Below are positions 9,863-23,731 of a DNA stretch of 64,000 nucleotides, in pieces (position 1 is the stretch's first letter; every line of letters starts with the position of its first letter). The stretch comes from Chloropicon primus (lineage: Eukaryota > Chlorophyta > Chloropicophyceae > Chloropicales > Chloropicaceae). The stretch is taken from the NCBI GenBank assembly GCA_023205875.1, contig CP060760.1, positions 434,001 to 498,000 on the forward strand. Direction: 5' to 3'. The notes below the pieces were generated by a model. It did no database searches. It saw nothing but the letters and a program-made list of their open reading frames with translations, and was not told the DNA's origin. Both the position numbers and the translations under genes were made by a program.

Positions 9863-10096
9863 CAACAACCAAACAAACCCAAACGAAACCTATTTTATGT
9901 ATCATTATTGTAATCCTTCCAGCAAAGTCTTCCACCACCTGACGGACTTGGGTAGAGAGGAGGCGGTCAAAGGGCAATCCTTTCCAGCAACCGAGCATTG
10001 CATCACCACCACCATCACCATCACTATCACCATCACCTCCCTCCCCCTTTCAGCAGAGGAGGAGCGTCAGTTTGGGCGAGGAGCTGGGCGCCCATC

Positions 10097-10822
10097 ATGC
10101 AGCGGGAGGATGGGAGAGGAGCGACGGAGTGCAGGCCAACGTTTCTTCGGAAGGACGTGGTCAGCGGAGGTGCGACTGGCTCGGCATACGGAGAGTTCGC
10201 CAGGACCCGAGTCGTGGTGAGCGTGTTCGGACCCAGGCCCAAGGGGAAAGGGGATCATCAACAACAACACGGACCAGGCGTGGACCTTCACGGGATGGAG
10301 CTGGACTGCCAGGTCCACTTGCCCTTCGAGGGGAGGGACGCGGCTCGGAGTGGCAAGGTCGGGGCGTCCACCGCGAGAGAGGAGAGGGAGAGAGTTCTCG
10401 GGAGGCAGCTCGAGCAGAGCATACTGCCGTCGATCCAACAGGATAGGTTGCCGAAGACGTGCTTGGAGATCCAGTGCACGATACTGGAGAGCGACGGGAA
10501 CGACATTGGTGCGGCCATCGTGTGTGCCTCATTCGCCCTAGCGACCTCCGGCATCCCACTGTACGACCTGGTGACGTCGTGCACCTTGGCCTGCGTGGGA
10601 AACCAGCTTGTGGTGGACCCCACACAAGCTGAGCTTGACGAGAGCGAGGCGGAGATGTCGTTGGCTTACATGCCATCGAGGGGCCAAGTGAACTTCGTCC
10701 ACGCGTGCGGGGACTGGAGCGAGGTATCCTTCAAGGATCACATGGACGCCGGCGTGAACGCTTGCAAGAAAGCGCACGCATTGGTGAAGAAGAGCCTGGT
10801 GGCTACCGTGCAAACCAAGTGA
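10097..10822 (+). CDS. MTR3: Exosome complex subunit MTR3 (RNase PH fold)
   Basis: A 241-residue RNase PH-like subunit of the RNA exosome core ring (EXOSC6/MTR3). It starts MQREDGRGATECRPTFLRKD, matching the family's DGR...RP entry, then GSAYGEFARTRVVVSVFGPR. Further landmarks are the RQLEQSILPSI helix, EIQCTILESDGNDIGAAIVC, and ALATSGIPLYDLVTSC. Eukaryotic MTR3 is structural rather than catalytic. It starts 234 bases after the LCAT-type gene on the same strand. An upstream His-rich open frame (about 9998-10096) comes from a CAC/CAT repeat and has no ATG, so it is treated as 5' leader. Confidence 0.9.
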   Translation: MQREDGRGATECRPTFLRKDVVSGGATGSAYGEFARTRVVVSVFGPRPKGKGDHQQQHGPGVDLHGMELDCQVHLPFEGRDAARSGKVGASTAREERERVLGRQLEQSILPSIQQDRLPKTCLEIQCTILESDGNDIGAAIVCASFALATSGIPLYDLVTSCTLACVGNQLVVDPTQAELDESEAEMSLAYMPSRGQVNFVHACGDWSEVSFKDHMDAGVNACKKAHALVKKSLVATVQTK

Positions 10823-11086
10823 AGGCGGAGGACCTTGTAAAGAAGGAAGAGTTGGGTGGGCGGAGGGAAAAGCTAGATGGAAGACTCGGACTCGTGCGCG
10901 AAACCAAAATAAAAGAATAAATAACTTGTGTACAAAATATTGGTTTTGTGTCTCTTAAAAGTGTCTCTTTCACCACTTTGGTATCCCCGTGCGTCGTGGT
11001 CAATCACCGAGTCACCGGACTTTGTCAAACCAACGTGTTCCCTCAGCCCTTGTTTTGTAATTTACACCCATCAAACCAATCAGTCA

Positions 11087-13594
11087 TTACCTCTCGGTAA
11101 TACTTTGTCGCCTCTTTCTCATGGCGAGCTTCAGGTTGCCAATCTGCTGAACGTTCTTTCCTTTCTTGCTCTCCGCTGATTTCTTGCTCTTGCTCTTCAG
11201 CTTTGGGTTGCTGTTCTCCTTGGAGGAGGGAGAGCCAAAGGCCTGGCGAACGACTGGCTTGCTGTTCTCCAAGTTGCTCATCTTCTCCTGGAACTTTGTG
11301 TTCGAGGAGATGGCGTCGCTCGACCTGAGCGTGTTCGTCCTCGCCGCCTTTGATGCAGGATTGGGGTTGGGGTCGTTCTTCGTGGCCTGGACGAGGACGG
11401 CAGCCTCGGCCATTCTAGCGGTGGCCTTCGACGCCTTCTCCGTGGTGGAGGCAGTGATGCTGGACAAGTCCGACCACTGCTTGGTATCCAAGTCGTTCTT
11501 GTACCCCGTCAGGGCCTTCTTCAAAATTTCCTTCTGCTCGCTGTTGTTCACGGATTTGTAGTCCTGGAAGAAAGCAGTGGGATCCTTGCCCGAGGAGCTC
11601 TGAGGGAAGATCTTCGACTTCCACGCAGTCTCCGTAGCCATGTCCTGGGTCACCCCGTGCCTCTCCAGGATCTGCCAAAGACAGCTGATGACGCTGTTCT
11701 GCTCCATGATGATCGAGCTCCTTGCCTTGGCATCGATCTTCGAGAAAATGTTCTCCGTCTCCCTTCGGCCGGCAACAGCCTGTAGCCGGAGGGCGTCCCT
11801 CTCCACCGAAGCGCTACTGCTTTCGATCTCCGCCTCGAGGATAGCAAGCTGGGCGTCGTAGCTCGACATTGTGTTCTCCAAGTGAGCCACCGAGGCGTTG
11901 CTGTCCGACAAGGAGATCGTCGCATCGCTCTTCCTCTGGTTCAGCATCTGGATCTCGTGCGTCTCGTCCGATTTCAACTTGATCTGGATCTGCTCCGCGA
12001 TCATCTCCGCATCAATTTGGTGCCTGACCTTTCGCTGGTGGGCCTCCAGGAGCTCCTGCTGGCACTTGGACCTGTTGACGCACAAGGTCTTCATGCTCTC
12101 CGAGGTTCTCCTCATCCAGGCAGCCTTCTGCTCGTCCTTGGTGTCCTTCTCGACCTTAGCCGCCTTCTTTGGCTGAGGCGTCTTGGCTGCCTCCAAGGCT
12201 GGCCTCGACAAGGCATCGAACTTGGGGATGTTTTGAATGCCCTGCCACTTGGCCCCGGTCATGGCTTGGACCGCCATCTTCAAGTCCCTGTTCTCCTCCT
12301 GCAGGGCATCGATCATTCTCTGGTACTCTGCGATGTGAGTGTCCACGGTCTTCTTGTCGATCCTGACGTGAGTCTTGATCTCCTTGGCACGGTCAGCGTA
12401 CTTCAGGGTGTTCACCGTGTGGCTGTACTGCGAGTCCGCGGAAGCACAAGTCGCGATCATAATGGTACGACTGTTTCCGCAAAGCCCGTCCTTGAGGAGC
12501 CTCGTGAGCTTACTGTTCCTGAAGGGGACGAAGACGAATCCCTTCTTCTTCCTCTTTCCGAGGGCGTTAATGCAGTTTGCAAGAGCGAGCAGGCTCCTGT
12601 TGATGTTCGCACCGTCCCTCAACTGCTGACCTTGGTTGTTCGTCTCGTGGGCTCTCTCCGCACCAGCCAAATCAACCAGGGCAAGTTTGCCTGTGTACAC
12701 GTTCTTGGCATAGTGGTTCTTGTCTGATCGCCTCACGACGATCTCCAGCACGGCGTGACTTCGTGACGACTCCGCGTTCGCGTCCGTGGACTCCGTCCTT
12801 CTCCTCAAGTTACCCTCCCTCAGAAGCTGGAAGATCTTCTCCGCGCTGTGGACCTTCAACCTTCGAAGTCCAGCGACTTGAGGACCGTTCTCGGGATCCT
12901 CCCTGAGGTCCAGCCCCCTCTGCGCAGCAGTCGGCTGAAGGAGGTCGTAGATGATCTCGTTGTAGACCTCGAGGTACGAGCAAGTCACATCAATCTGCTT
13001 CTCGGTGTCCCTATCGATGTGCTCGAAGATATCTCGAAGCGAGAGAACCATCAGACCCGGATCCATGTTCGACCCGACCATTGTGTACGTCTTGCCGCTT
13101 CCAGTCGCACCGTAGGCAAATACGGTGGCGTTCAGACCTCTCAAGACGCCAGGCACGAGGTTGCCCACTGTCTTTCCATATATTTCCCTGTTGTCGCAGC
13201 TCCCGTCGAACGCGACGTCGAAGACGTACCTGGAACAAAACCAAAGAAAAACGAAAACGACGCAAAGGCTTGAGTCAGCGAGGCACAACGAAAGGGGATC
13301 AAAAAGATCTGTGACTTACTTCTTTTCCCTCTTCTGCGCGGCAGAGGAGTGTCCCTTGCCATACATATTGTGATTCTGGTGGTTTGGCTCGGGATCCATG
13401 ACAACGACTATTTTGTTGTCCACCAGCCTCGTGATAGGCCTCGATCCGAGGCTTCTTTCCGTCGGTGTCAACGGCCTGCAGCGCACAGCGACCTGGAGGG
13501 TCGCTTGTGACACACCTTTCTTCTTGAGGACGCGGGTGAACTTCAAACTGGCGTCCACCAACTCCGCGAGCTTTTCCATATCTTTCGAACCCAT
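11087..13594 (-). CDS. KIN8: Kinesin-8 family motor, two exons
   Basis: An 805-residue kinesin. Exons are 13320-13594 and 11087-13229; the intron 13230-13319 has GTAAGT and TTTTGTTCCAG. Splicing gives [13 protein letters not shown], restoring the strand before the P-loop. The motor includes [11 protein letters not shown] near residue 32, P-loop [14 protein letters not shown] near 132, switch I SSRSH, switch [12 protein letters not shown] (Ala where most have Ser), and [20 protein letters not shown]. Charged coiled-coil-like stretches follow ([33 protein letters not shown] region) and a basic Ser/Lys-rich C-terminus. [21 protein letters not shown] and VEVYNE-like [14 protein letters not shown] fit kinesin-8 (Kip3/KIF18), microtubule plus-end depolymerases. 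Confidence 0.92.
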
Positions 13595-14323
13595 GCTTTC
13601 TGTTCCTTTCTGCTCCAAGGTCTCTTCTCTCGTAGTCTGCGAGCGAAGCACTCTCTTCACCTTTGGTTCTCTCGAGCAACCAAAGTGTGTCTCCCGTTTG
13701 TGTGTTTGTGCGTGTGTGTGCGTGCGTGCGTGTGTGTGTACGTATCTTTCAAGCAAGACAAACTCAGTTGGTCGTTTGCTGGAAAGTTTTCAGTGAGTCG
13801 TCGTGTGTGTTGTGCCTCTGGACCTTCTGTACCATATCTCAACAGCCAACCTCACGCCCAACAAAGTATTCCCTTCAAGCACACAAGCCAAGCCTCACCC
13901 AAAACACTCAACAAGCTTAGGAAGCGTTTTTTCAAATACTAATAAGAATACCTCCTCCACTTCTCTCTCTGTGTGTCTGTGTGTGTGTGTGTGCGCAAAG
14001 CCTCAACCCAAGACCCCCTCTCCTCTGCGTCACCTCGTCTTGGTCGCCGCCTCGTCTGTGGTCGCCAAGCCGCTTGAGCTTTGAGTGTGTCGCTGTGGTG
14101 CTGAAGCCTGATTTTACTGGAGGAGGAACTCGAACGTTTGTCAACGGAAAGACGAACAGCACGAGGGGTTGGGGAGAGAAAAGTTAACGGGAAACTTTGT
14201 GACGCGACCCTACGCACCTGCCTTTCGTGCCAAGATTGCGCCTTGGCTCACCTTTCCTTTGCTGTTGGGGTCTTATCAACAAAAGGAAAAAAAAAAAAAA
14301 TAAAAAACATCTTCATCATCAGG

Positions 14324-14354
<31 letters not shown>

Positions 14355-15016
14355 GGGAGAGAGAGAGGGAGAGGGAGAGAGTTTGAATTTTGAATTACTG
14401 GAGAGAGGAGGAGGAGGACTCAACGTCTTGATTCTGTGGAGGAGACACGAACCAAACGATAGCGAGGTCCAGAATGATATGATATTATATATTCGAAACC
14501 AACGAGGCTTGTTTGTCCTTCTTTCCGCGGCAGGAACAACAATGTCTTATTCGAGAAAGAGAACGAGAACGAGAACGAGAGAGAAAGAGCATCGAAGGAC
14601 TTTTGTCGTCGGAACGCGTCTCCTCTCTCCACACACTCTCTCTGTGTGTCCTCTCCCTCTCCCTTTTCGTTACTTTATGTGGATGTTTATTTTCTCTCCC
14701 CTCTCCCCTTAGAGACGTTATTTATCCTGGAGCTCCCCAGAGTGGATAAGGAAGAGGCTTTTCTTGCTCTCAGGACGACGAGAGCGCCGACAATCCGAGC
14801 GTTTGGCATTGTCTGATTGATTGAGGTGAGTTCCGCGGCCGAGCCGTTTCGTCCCGCTCGTCCTAGAGGCCTTGGTTCGAATCCCGTCCTTGCTCTCTTT
14901 CCAACGATGTCTCCACCGCGACGAGTGGACGACTGAGGAGGGTTTTAGCCCCTCCTGTCGACTCGACTGACGTGAAGAGGTTCTTCCTCGGCATCGCAGA
15001 GCGAAGAGGGAGGACG
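13595..15016. repeat. Long gene-free stretch with simple repeats
   Basis: Between the divergent KIN8 and TIC20 genes. It holds a GT/GTGC tract (about 13698-13742), another GT tract near 13972-13992, an A run at 14287-14300, a GA tract (14322-14381), (GAGAAC)n near 14556-14580, and CT-rich sequence near 14620-14710. I see no coding region. A T-arm-like GGTTCGAATCC at about 14874 lacks the rest of a tRNA. Confidence 0.5.
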
Positions 15017-15844
15017 ATGGCGCCCGTGGTGAAGGGGGTGAGTGGAGGTGGCAGTCGGCTGCGGTTGGCGTCCGCCTCGGTGGACCTCCGGACGACGGCG
15101 ACGACGACGCGGTCCTCCTCCTTGGTGAGGAGAAGCAGAACCAAGGCGAGAAACGTTGCCGTCGTCGTTGGGTGGAGTCATGAGATGATGATGGTGGAGG
15201 AGGAGGGGCGGGGGGGGAAGCGCAAGGTGTTGTGCAGGTCTGAGGGGGAGGGGGCTGCCGGAGGCGGTGGAGGAGGGGGAGCGGCGGACGGTGGGTGGTC
15301 TCTGCCGTGGCAGAAGAACAAGGGAGGGGGCGGAGGGGGGGCCGACGACACGGAGGAGGCCCTCAACAAGCCCAACATCTTGTGGCGGATCGTCTCCGCT
15401 TGCATGTATTTCATCCCGTGGATAGACGCCCAGCAGCTTAGTAACTACTTCTACGACCAGTGGAGCGTGCTGCTGCCGCTTTACATGGTCCCTGCGTGGC
15501 CCGCGAGGTTGTACTGCATCACGCCCATGGCTCCGCTCATCTGGTTCTTCATGCTCTTTTCCCTTGTTATCCGTAACAAGAGGCTTCCGCATTTCTTGCG
15601 CTTTCACACGATGCAGGCGATGATGACGGACATCGTGGTCATGCTCTTCGGACTCACGAGGCAGTCCCTGCCGTACTACATCGCGGGCTCCTGGGTGGAC
15701 TCGGTGTTGTCCCAATACGCCTTCCTTTGTGCCCTGCTGACGGTTATTTGGTGCATCTGGAAGACGCTTGAGGGGTACTACGTCGAGCTGCCGTTCGTGT
15801 CAGAGGCCGTGTACATTCAGTTGTCGATTGCCGACATGATGTGA
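15017..15844 (+). CDS. TIC20: TIC20-family chloroplast inner-envelope translocon subunit
   Basis: A predicted 275-residue TIC20-like membrane protein, part of the protein import channel of the inner plastid envelope. The ATG at 15017 begins an Arg/Ser-rich transit peptide, followed by a long glycine-rich linker and PWQKNKGGG. The mature part (about residue 125 on) has the family's hydrophobic helices: WRIVSACMYFIPWIDAQQLS, VLLPLYMVPAWPARLYC, LIWFFMLFSLVIRNKRLPHF, the hallmark LRFHTMQAMMTDIVVMLFGL, and QYAFLCALLTVIWCIWKTLE. Intronless. Confidence 0.92.
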   Translation: MAPVVKGVSGGGSRLRLASASVDLRTTATTTRSSSLVRRSRTKARNVAVVVGWSHEMMMVEEEGRGGKRKVLCRSEGEGAAGGGGGGGAADGGWSLPWQKNKGGGGGGADDTEEALNKPNILWRIVSACMYFIPWIDAQQLSNYFYDQWSVLLPLYMVPAWPARLYCITPMAPLIWFFMLFSLVIRNKRLPHFLRFHTMQAMMTDIVVMLFGLTRQSLPYYIAGSWVDSVLSQYAFLCALLTVIWCIWKTLEGYYVELPFVSEAVYIQLSIADMM

Positions 15845-16176
15845 GAGCCACGTGGTACGACCGAGAGCAGGAGAGAGAGGCGGAGGTCTTTGGATGTAAC
15901 ACTACGACGGCGGCGACGACGACGACGACGCGACAACAACAAGGGAGGGTTATGGGAGCAGGATTCTTGGGCGTTCCTTTGGGTGAAGAACAATAAACAC
16001 AATAGCTAACATTACAAGGCTAAGGAACAACAGCAGTGTCCTGCTGCATAAAACACATTAAGAAAGAACGAGGTCGACTATTTCATAAATAGAGGGATTT
16101 TGTCTTCTTTTCTAACAGATTCTCTTGTTGTACAACGTTTTCTTTTGCTTCCTTTCACTTTCTCTCCCGGCTTTCC
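15845..16176. other. Convergent 3' region between TIC20 and PHYHD1
   Basis: Contains a CGACGACGACG-type repeat near 15908-15930 and two AT-rich stretches near 15990 and 16080. No gene seen. Confidence 0.5.
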
Positions 16177-17555
16177 TCACATGGACTCGAAGGGGAAGCC
16201 GTCCTTCCGCCTCAACCAGTTGTTTTCTGCCCACTCAAAGCCCTCCGCCCCTTCGACGACGTGAAAGGTATACGCGTGCCTGGACTTGTTCGACTTGTTC
16301 TCGTACGACATGTGGTAAAACTGCCCATGGAAGATGACAAGCGTCCCCGCTTTCGCTTCTATGGGCTTGTACTCCCCAAGGTCGTGGGGAACAGGATCCT
16401 TGTCGAAGACGATCTCTCCTTGGCTGTCCAGGACCATCCGCCTCTCCACCCCCTTGGCCTTGTGGCTTCCCTTCCAGCCCCACAAACAACCGTTTTCCAC
16501 GGTGGCGTCCTCAAGGGCCAGCCAAATCCCTATCACCGAGGGAGGGTCCGTGTACAAGAACGTGCTGTCCTGGTGCGGCACGACCTCACCCCCGATCCTT
16601 GGCTGCTTGAAGATGTACATGGACTGAACAGGTGTTGGCCTCAAGTACCCCAGGGACTCCAGCATCGACTTCATCTTCTCCGACCTGGAAAACTTCCTAA
16701 AGGACGGGTCCAGGTCGTGAAGGGCGTGGCCAATCTTATTGATCGACGTGTCCTTGGACTGCTTCAGCTTTCCCTCGTCGTCAAAGGCCCCCTCCTCGAA
16801 AAAGAAGGACACGTTCGACGCGCTATCGAGAAAGTATTGTCTCGAGTCCATGTTGGCCTGGGCAGGAAAGCAAGGCAGAAACAGAGTTGACCGTCAGAAC
16901 CTTGAACACCGCCAACCGGGGCAGTCCTCTCTCTGGGGAAGTCCTCGTCGAAGGGAGTTGGGTTGTAAGCAGCTGTCTGGGTAAAAGCGTGATGGAACCG
17001 CACAAGTTTACAAATGTGACTGCTTGGAACGAATTCTTTCTTTTCTGTTCCCAAGAAGGCTTGCGGCACTTGCCACCGCCAGTGATTCAACCAACCAAGA
17101 GACTGACTGAATATGGCTTGACTCGCGCACTTCGAGTACCTTTGGGTTTGGTTGGTTTGTCTCTCAAAGAAGGGACAGAGAATGAATGGAGACCCAGCTG
17201 ATGCTCTTCCTGCTCGCCCACTCACCTTCCCGTTCATCGTCTTCTCCTGCTTCTTGGTCGAGAATATCGATATGGTCTCCGGGTCGAATGCCCTAACAAG
17301 ATCCTCTCCCCTCCCCCTCAACTCCTCCACTTGCTGTTTGGACGCAAAGTCTTCCAAGACGAGAAACCCTTCCGCCTCGTAAGAAGCCTTCTGCTCCTCG
17401 CTCAGCAGCGCACGACAGGGACCCGCCAAGCTCAACCTCCCTCCACCTCGCCTCACGCCATGCCTCGCGACCCTCCGGTGAACTTCCAGTCCCGTTCCAT
17501 CCTCAACCCTTGGCCATTTCTTTCCAGCAAGGGCTCTCTGGAAAGGCCTCGACAT
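16177..17555 (-). CDS. PHYHD1: Phytanoyl-CoA dioxygenase-domain protein (PHYHD1-like), two exons
   Basis: A 336-residue Fe(II)/2-oxoglutarate dioxygenase. Exons are 17226-17555 and 16177-16857; the intron 16858-17225 (368 bases) has GTGAGT and CTGCCCAG in phase 0. The first exon carries a basic leader and LSEEQKASYEAEGFLVLEDF. The second has SINKIGHALHDLDPSF, VQSMYIFKQPRIGGEV, the metal-binding HxD in PHQDSTFLYT, ALEDATVENGCLW, GSHK, the second-His region LVIFHGQFYHMSYENKS, and SRHAYTFHVVEG. This order matches PHYHD1. The native substrate is unknown. The N-terminus is less certain than the rest; it could be a mitochondrial or peroxisomal leader. Confidence 0.88.
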
Positions 17556-17847
17556 GGCGGTTACCCCTGTGCCTCCCCCCCTCGCTCACCTTGCCCTCGT
17601 CGCCCTCCCTTGGCCTCTCCCCTTCGCTCCCCTCGCGCCTCAACGCGAGCCACAAGTGAGAGCAGCAGCAGCAGAGCAGAGAGGAGAAGAGGAGAAGAGA
17701 AGAGGGCGGAGGACGAAGGAAGGAGGGAGGTGGCGGGAGGGAGAAGGATCCCGATCGATAGTGCGTCTCGCGGGCTTTCCGTCGGTAGGTTAGTCGAGGG
17801 GGTTGGGGGATTGAGCTCGAGACAGAGAGAGGAGAAGAGGGTGGAGG
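17556..17847. other. Divergent promoter between PHYHD1 and LHCB7
   Basis: It is purine-rich on the plus strand from 17660. It holds a CGATCGAT element at 17752-17759 followed by leader-motif copy 6. Confidence 0.5.
17764..17800 (+). repeat. Dispersed leader motif, copy 6 (weaker)
   Basis: Reads TCTCGCGGGCTTTCCGTCGG, then TAGGTTAGTCGAGGG. The first 18 bases match the other copies well; the rest is diverged. In one frame it gives SRGLSVGRLVEGV. It lies about 50-85 bases before the LHCB7 ATG. Confidence 0.45.
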
Positions 17848-19095
17848 ATGGAGACTGCGTTGAGGAGGAGAGTGGCAGGGAGAGGGAGAGGGAGGCAGAG
17901 GGGGAGGAGGTGCGGGTGGAGGACAGGGCTTTGTCACCTTGCCTGCGTGGAGGATGGACGGCGCAAGTGGCGGAGGCGAGCGGGACAGAGGGATGAGGAG
18001 GAAGTGCAAGTGTCAGATCAAGACGTTGAGGACATCCAACAGAGGGATTATGGATCAAGTGCCGGACCGAGCTCGAAGGAGGAGGAGGAGGACCTCGCGG
18101 AGTCGTTGGCGAGCAGCTTGGCGAACGTCGTGGCGAATCCATCGACGTACCTTGTCGCAGGTTTAGTTGTGGCGGGCCTTGCTTCCCAGTTCAAGCCAAA
18201 TACTGCACAGGTTGTGCTCCTCTCTGCGCTTCCGGTTGTTGGCTTGACCGCCATATCCAAGACCGAGGTGGGCGAGAGCATTGCAAACAAGGTCGAGGAG
18301 GAGAAGAAGGACCTGCTTCCGCTGGCGAACCGGGATGAGAGCGAGAGGGTGAGGATCAGAGACACCGAGCCACGGCTGAAGGGATATTTTGGTTCAGGCA
18401 GAGCCTTGCTCCTGAAGCCTGGAGCGGACCACTTGACGGGAACCCTGCCAGGCGACTCGGGTTTCGATCCGCTGGGACTCAGCAGGGAAGATAGGGGGGG
18501 TCCAGGGGACAGTGAATGGAGAAACGGGGCGTACGCGGGCTCGAGACTCGGAAAATTCTTCGAGGCCGAGCTGCTCCACGCTAGGTGGGCCATGCTTGGG
18601 GCGGTGGGCTGCCTGATCCCCGAGGCCCTCGCGAGGTACTTCGGATTCGATTCCATCGCCGAGCCAGTGTGGTGGCGGGTGGGATACTCCGTGCTCCACG
18701 ATGGGGTGGACATAAACTACGCGGGCTTGCAAGGATTTCGGATCGCTGGGGACAAGGGCGTCTTCGCGATTGGATTGTGCCAGCTCGTTCTCATGGGGGG
18801 TCCGGAGTACGCCAGAAGGGTGGGCATCGAATCTCTGGAGCCTGTGGGAATCTTTCTCCCCGGTTGCATCAATTACCCCGGCGGACAGCTCTTCGACCCT
18901 CTCGGTCTGTCGGAAGAGCCCGCCGAGTTCCTGGAACAGCAAGTCAAGGAGATCAAAAACGGGAGGCTTGCCATGCTGTCGATGCTTGGGTACGCGGCCC
19001 AAGCCCTCGTCACCGGGAAGGGGCCTTTGGAGAATTTGGACGACTTTATCGCTGACCCAGCGCATGAGAACATTGTCGCGAACTTGCTCTTCTAA
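17848..19095 (+). CDS. LHCB7: LHCB7, chlorophyll a/b-binding antenna protein with N-terminal membrane extension
   Basis: A 415-residue light-harvesting protein of the LHCB7 type. The conserved part matches the plant family closely: GDSGFDPLGL, helix B FFEAELLHARWAMLGAVGCL, EPVWWRVGYSVLHDG, helix C GLCQLVLMGGPEYARRVGIE, SLEPVGIFLPGCINYPGG, and helix A KEIKNGRLAMLSMLGYAAQA with TGKGPLENL. The chlorophyll-binding Glu/Arg and His/Asn positions of a three-helix LHC are present. As in plant LHCB7, a hydrophobic segment precedes the LHC domain (VVLLSALPVVGLTAISK near residue 125). Here a second one lies just before it (YLVAGLVVAGLAS near 100). The first ~50 residues are Arg-rich and may be the transit peptide; this part is less certain. 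Confidence 0.9.
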   Translation: METALRRRVAGRGRGRQRGRRCGWRTGLCHLACVEDGRRKWRRRAGQRDEEEVQVSDQDVEDIQQRDYGSSAGPSSKEEEEDLAESLASSLANVVANPSTYLVAGLVVAGLASQFKPNTAQVVLLSALPVVGLTAISKTEVGESIANKVEEEKKDLLPLANRDESERVRIRDTEPRLKGYFGSGRALLLKPGADHLTGTLPGDSGFDPLGLSREDRGGPGDSEWRNGAYAGSRLGKFFEAELLHARWAMLGAVGCLIPEALARYFGFDSIAEPVWWRVGYSVLHDGVDINYAGLQGFRIAGDKGVFAIGLCQLVLMGGPEYARRVGIESLEPVGIFLPGCINYPGGQLFDPLGLSEEPAEFLEQQVKEIKNGRLAMLSMLGYAAQALVTGKGPLENLDDFIADPAHENIVANLLF

Positions 19096-19210
19096 GTTTT
19101 TTCTTTCCTTCTTTTGTTACAAGATAGATGTACATTGATTTTTTTTTGATAATTACTTGTGTGCTCTGCTTGCCCCAGGGACCCCTTGTCGCCAACCGGA
19201 GGAGGGCCTC

Positions 19211-20743
19211 TCAGTAGAGAACGCTGTATTGCTTTCCAGAATCGGAATCTTTGCTGTGTTTCTCCACGATGTCCATGTGCACCAAGTCCCGCTGCAAGTT
19301 CGTCTGCACCTTGTTCACGGCCTCCAAGTACTTGGACAGCGTGTTGCAGATTTTCTCGCAATTCTCTGGAGAGAAGCCAGAGACGAGCTTGTCCGAGCCA
19401 GATCCTAGCTGAACTTGGCCGTTCGCTTTCTTGTGGGCCTTCAACTCCCTTGCCAGCGCTGCAAGCGCTTCGATCCTCTTCGGCAGCTGTTTCAGGTCGC
19501 TCTTCTGCTGACCCTGACTTGGCTTCACGTAAGACTGATAGACTTGCGTGGCTGGCCCTCCTTGCGTGCTTCCGCTCTCATCAAACGCGTTCTGCAGCTT
19601 CTCGAACTTCTTCGCCAGCTCGTCTTCCTGGGAAGTGAAGGGGTGTCGGAAAGCCCTGTGCTCCAAAAAGTCCACAAACCTCATGATGTGGATAAGCTTG
19701 TGCGTCTGCTCCTCATATTTGGCTCTGCAGTTCTGCACTGCCTTCTGGATATCAACCTCGTGCTTCCTCGTGATGCTCGCGATCGTGCCCTGCACTCGCT
19801 CCAGGAATTCCTTGTGCTTCATTATCTCTGCCTCCTGAGACTGTGCCCTCGCAATGAGCTCCTGGAAGCCAGAGCTATCGCCGTAACCAACCCCAACGGG
19901 CCAAAGCTTCTCGTTCGCTGGCCTGCTTCCCGCGGTGAGCGACTCCAGCGATTCTACCTCATCGATGGCTTCCTGCCACTGAACCCCGTCCACGTTCGGC
20001 GGCTTCGCAGCCAGAGAGACGCTCTGCTCGCTGTTCACCACATTCGTGAACAGGTGCCTGAACCTGTAGCTGTTGTTTGCCGCCTTGGGGTTGAAAGCCG
20101 CGTCCAGCGCTTGCAGATCATTCGCAACTTGGGACGAAGCCAGGTGGCCCGTGTCCGAAGGGAACGGAGGAAACCCTGTGAGCGCCCCAGGAGTCGCTGC
20201 TGCCGGTTGAGCACCCCCCATCCCAAAACCTAACGGCGTTGGAGTTGTTGTGGTCAGCGGCTTGTTCATGCCACCACCAAACGCCGAAGGGAAAGTCCCT
20301 TGAGTTCCTAAAGTATTCGAAGGCTGGCTCGCACCAAACGCTGACGGGAACGAGAACGAGGGAGCCGAAACGCTTTGCGAGCTCGCCGCCCCGAACATCG
20401 TCGGCGTCGAGCTCCCAGCACCAAACGTATTGAATGAGAACTGAGGAACCAAAACCAAATAAGCAAACACACACACACAAAAAAGTTCTTGTCAGAAAGA
20501 TCCCTTCCTTCCAAACCGCGTGAACGAACCCATTGAGAGGTCTCGAGCACATGGATGGTCGCATCGTCGTACCTGTGGCTGAGAGGCCGGCGTTTGGGCT
20601 GCTCCGAACAGACCCGGCGTCGAGGCAGCAGCACCAAAAGTTGGTGGTGCCTGGTGTGTGGGTGGTTGTGCTCCGAAGCTTGCACCAAAACTCGGCGCCG
20701 GCTGGAGAGTTGGAGTCGCTTGCGGTTTGGGTGCTCCGAACAT
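19211..20743 (-). CDS. NUP54: Nucleoporin NUP54, two exons
   Basis: A 466-residue FG nucleoporin of the central-channel Nup62 complex. Exons are 20573-20743 and 19211-20440; the intron 20441-20572 has GTACGA and GGTTCCTCAG. The first exon begins MFGAPKPQATPT and carries FG motifs (SFGASFGAQ, FGAAA, LFGAAQ). The FG/Pro/Thr-rich part continues to about residue 140 (NTFGAG, MFGAAS, AFGASQ, FGGGMN). The alpha-helical part has the Nup54 features FNPKAANNSYRFRHLFTNVV, DGVQWQEAIDEV, and coiled coil (AQSQEAEIMKHKEFLERVQG, LAKKFEKLQNAFDE). It is convergent with LHCB7, 115 bases away. Confidence 0.93.
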
Positions 20744-21164
20744 GTCTCCCACTCCTTCCTTCCTCTCACTCTCTCTCTCTCTCCCTCTCCAAGAACAAGG
20801 GACAAGGGAACTGGAGGCCTCCGCTCCTCGCTCTCTCTCTCTCGCTCTCTCCTCTCTCTGGAGTGACGGCAGGAGGTGGAGGTTCGAATGAGGAGAGGAG
20901 AGGTGTGGGGTGGGTGGACAACGGAGAACGAGAACGAAGAACAAGGGAAAGAGGCGGGTGTGTGCAAGATGTTTGAAAAGAAAGGGGTAATCGATTCTTA
21001 CAATCAAAAAAAGTTTTAATAAAGAGCGACCGAAAACAAAGGGAGAAGGCGGTGAAGCGTTCTTGGTCCGTCTTGGCACTCGGGATAGGCACGCGCGGCG
21101 CGGCGGTGCTCTTTCTGTGGTCTCCTCAAGGAATGACAGAAAAGGAAACAAAGTTCTAAAGAAC
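20744..21164. other. Region between NUP54 start and beta-tubulin stop
   Basis: Contains CT-repeat tracts (about 20767-20790 and 20826-20862), the likely NUP54 5' leader, and the beta-tubulin 3' untranslated region. No gene seen. Confidence 0.5.

Positions 21165-23731
<2,567 letters not shown>

Noticed and set aside
9998-10096. His-rich N-terminal extension of MTR3
   Set aside because: It begins only with a TTG and is a CAC/CAT repeat; the first ATG (10097) coincides with the start of the conserved domain.
14780-14910. tRNA-like GGTTCGAATCC near 14874
   Set aside because: The T-arm-like loop has weak stem pairing, and no matching acceptor strand or anticodon arm lies 70-90 bases upstream.
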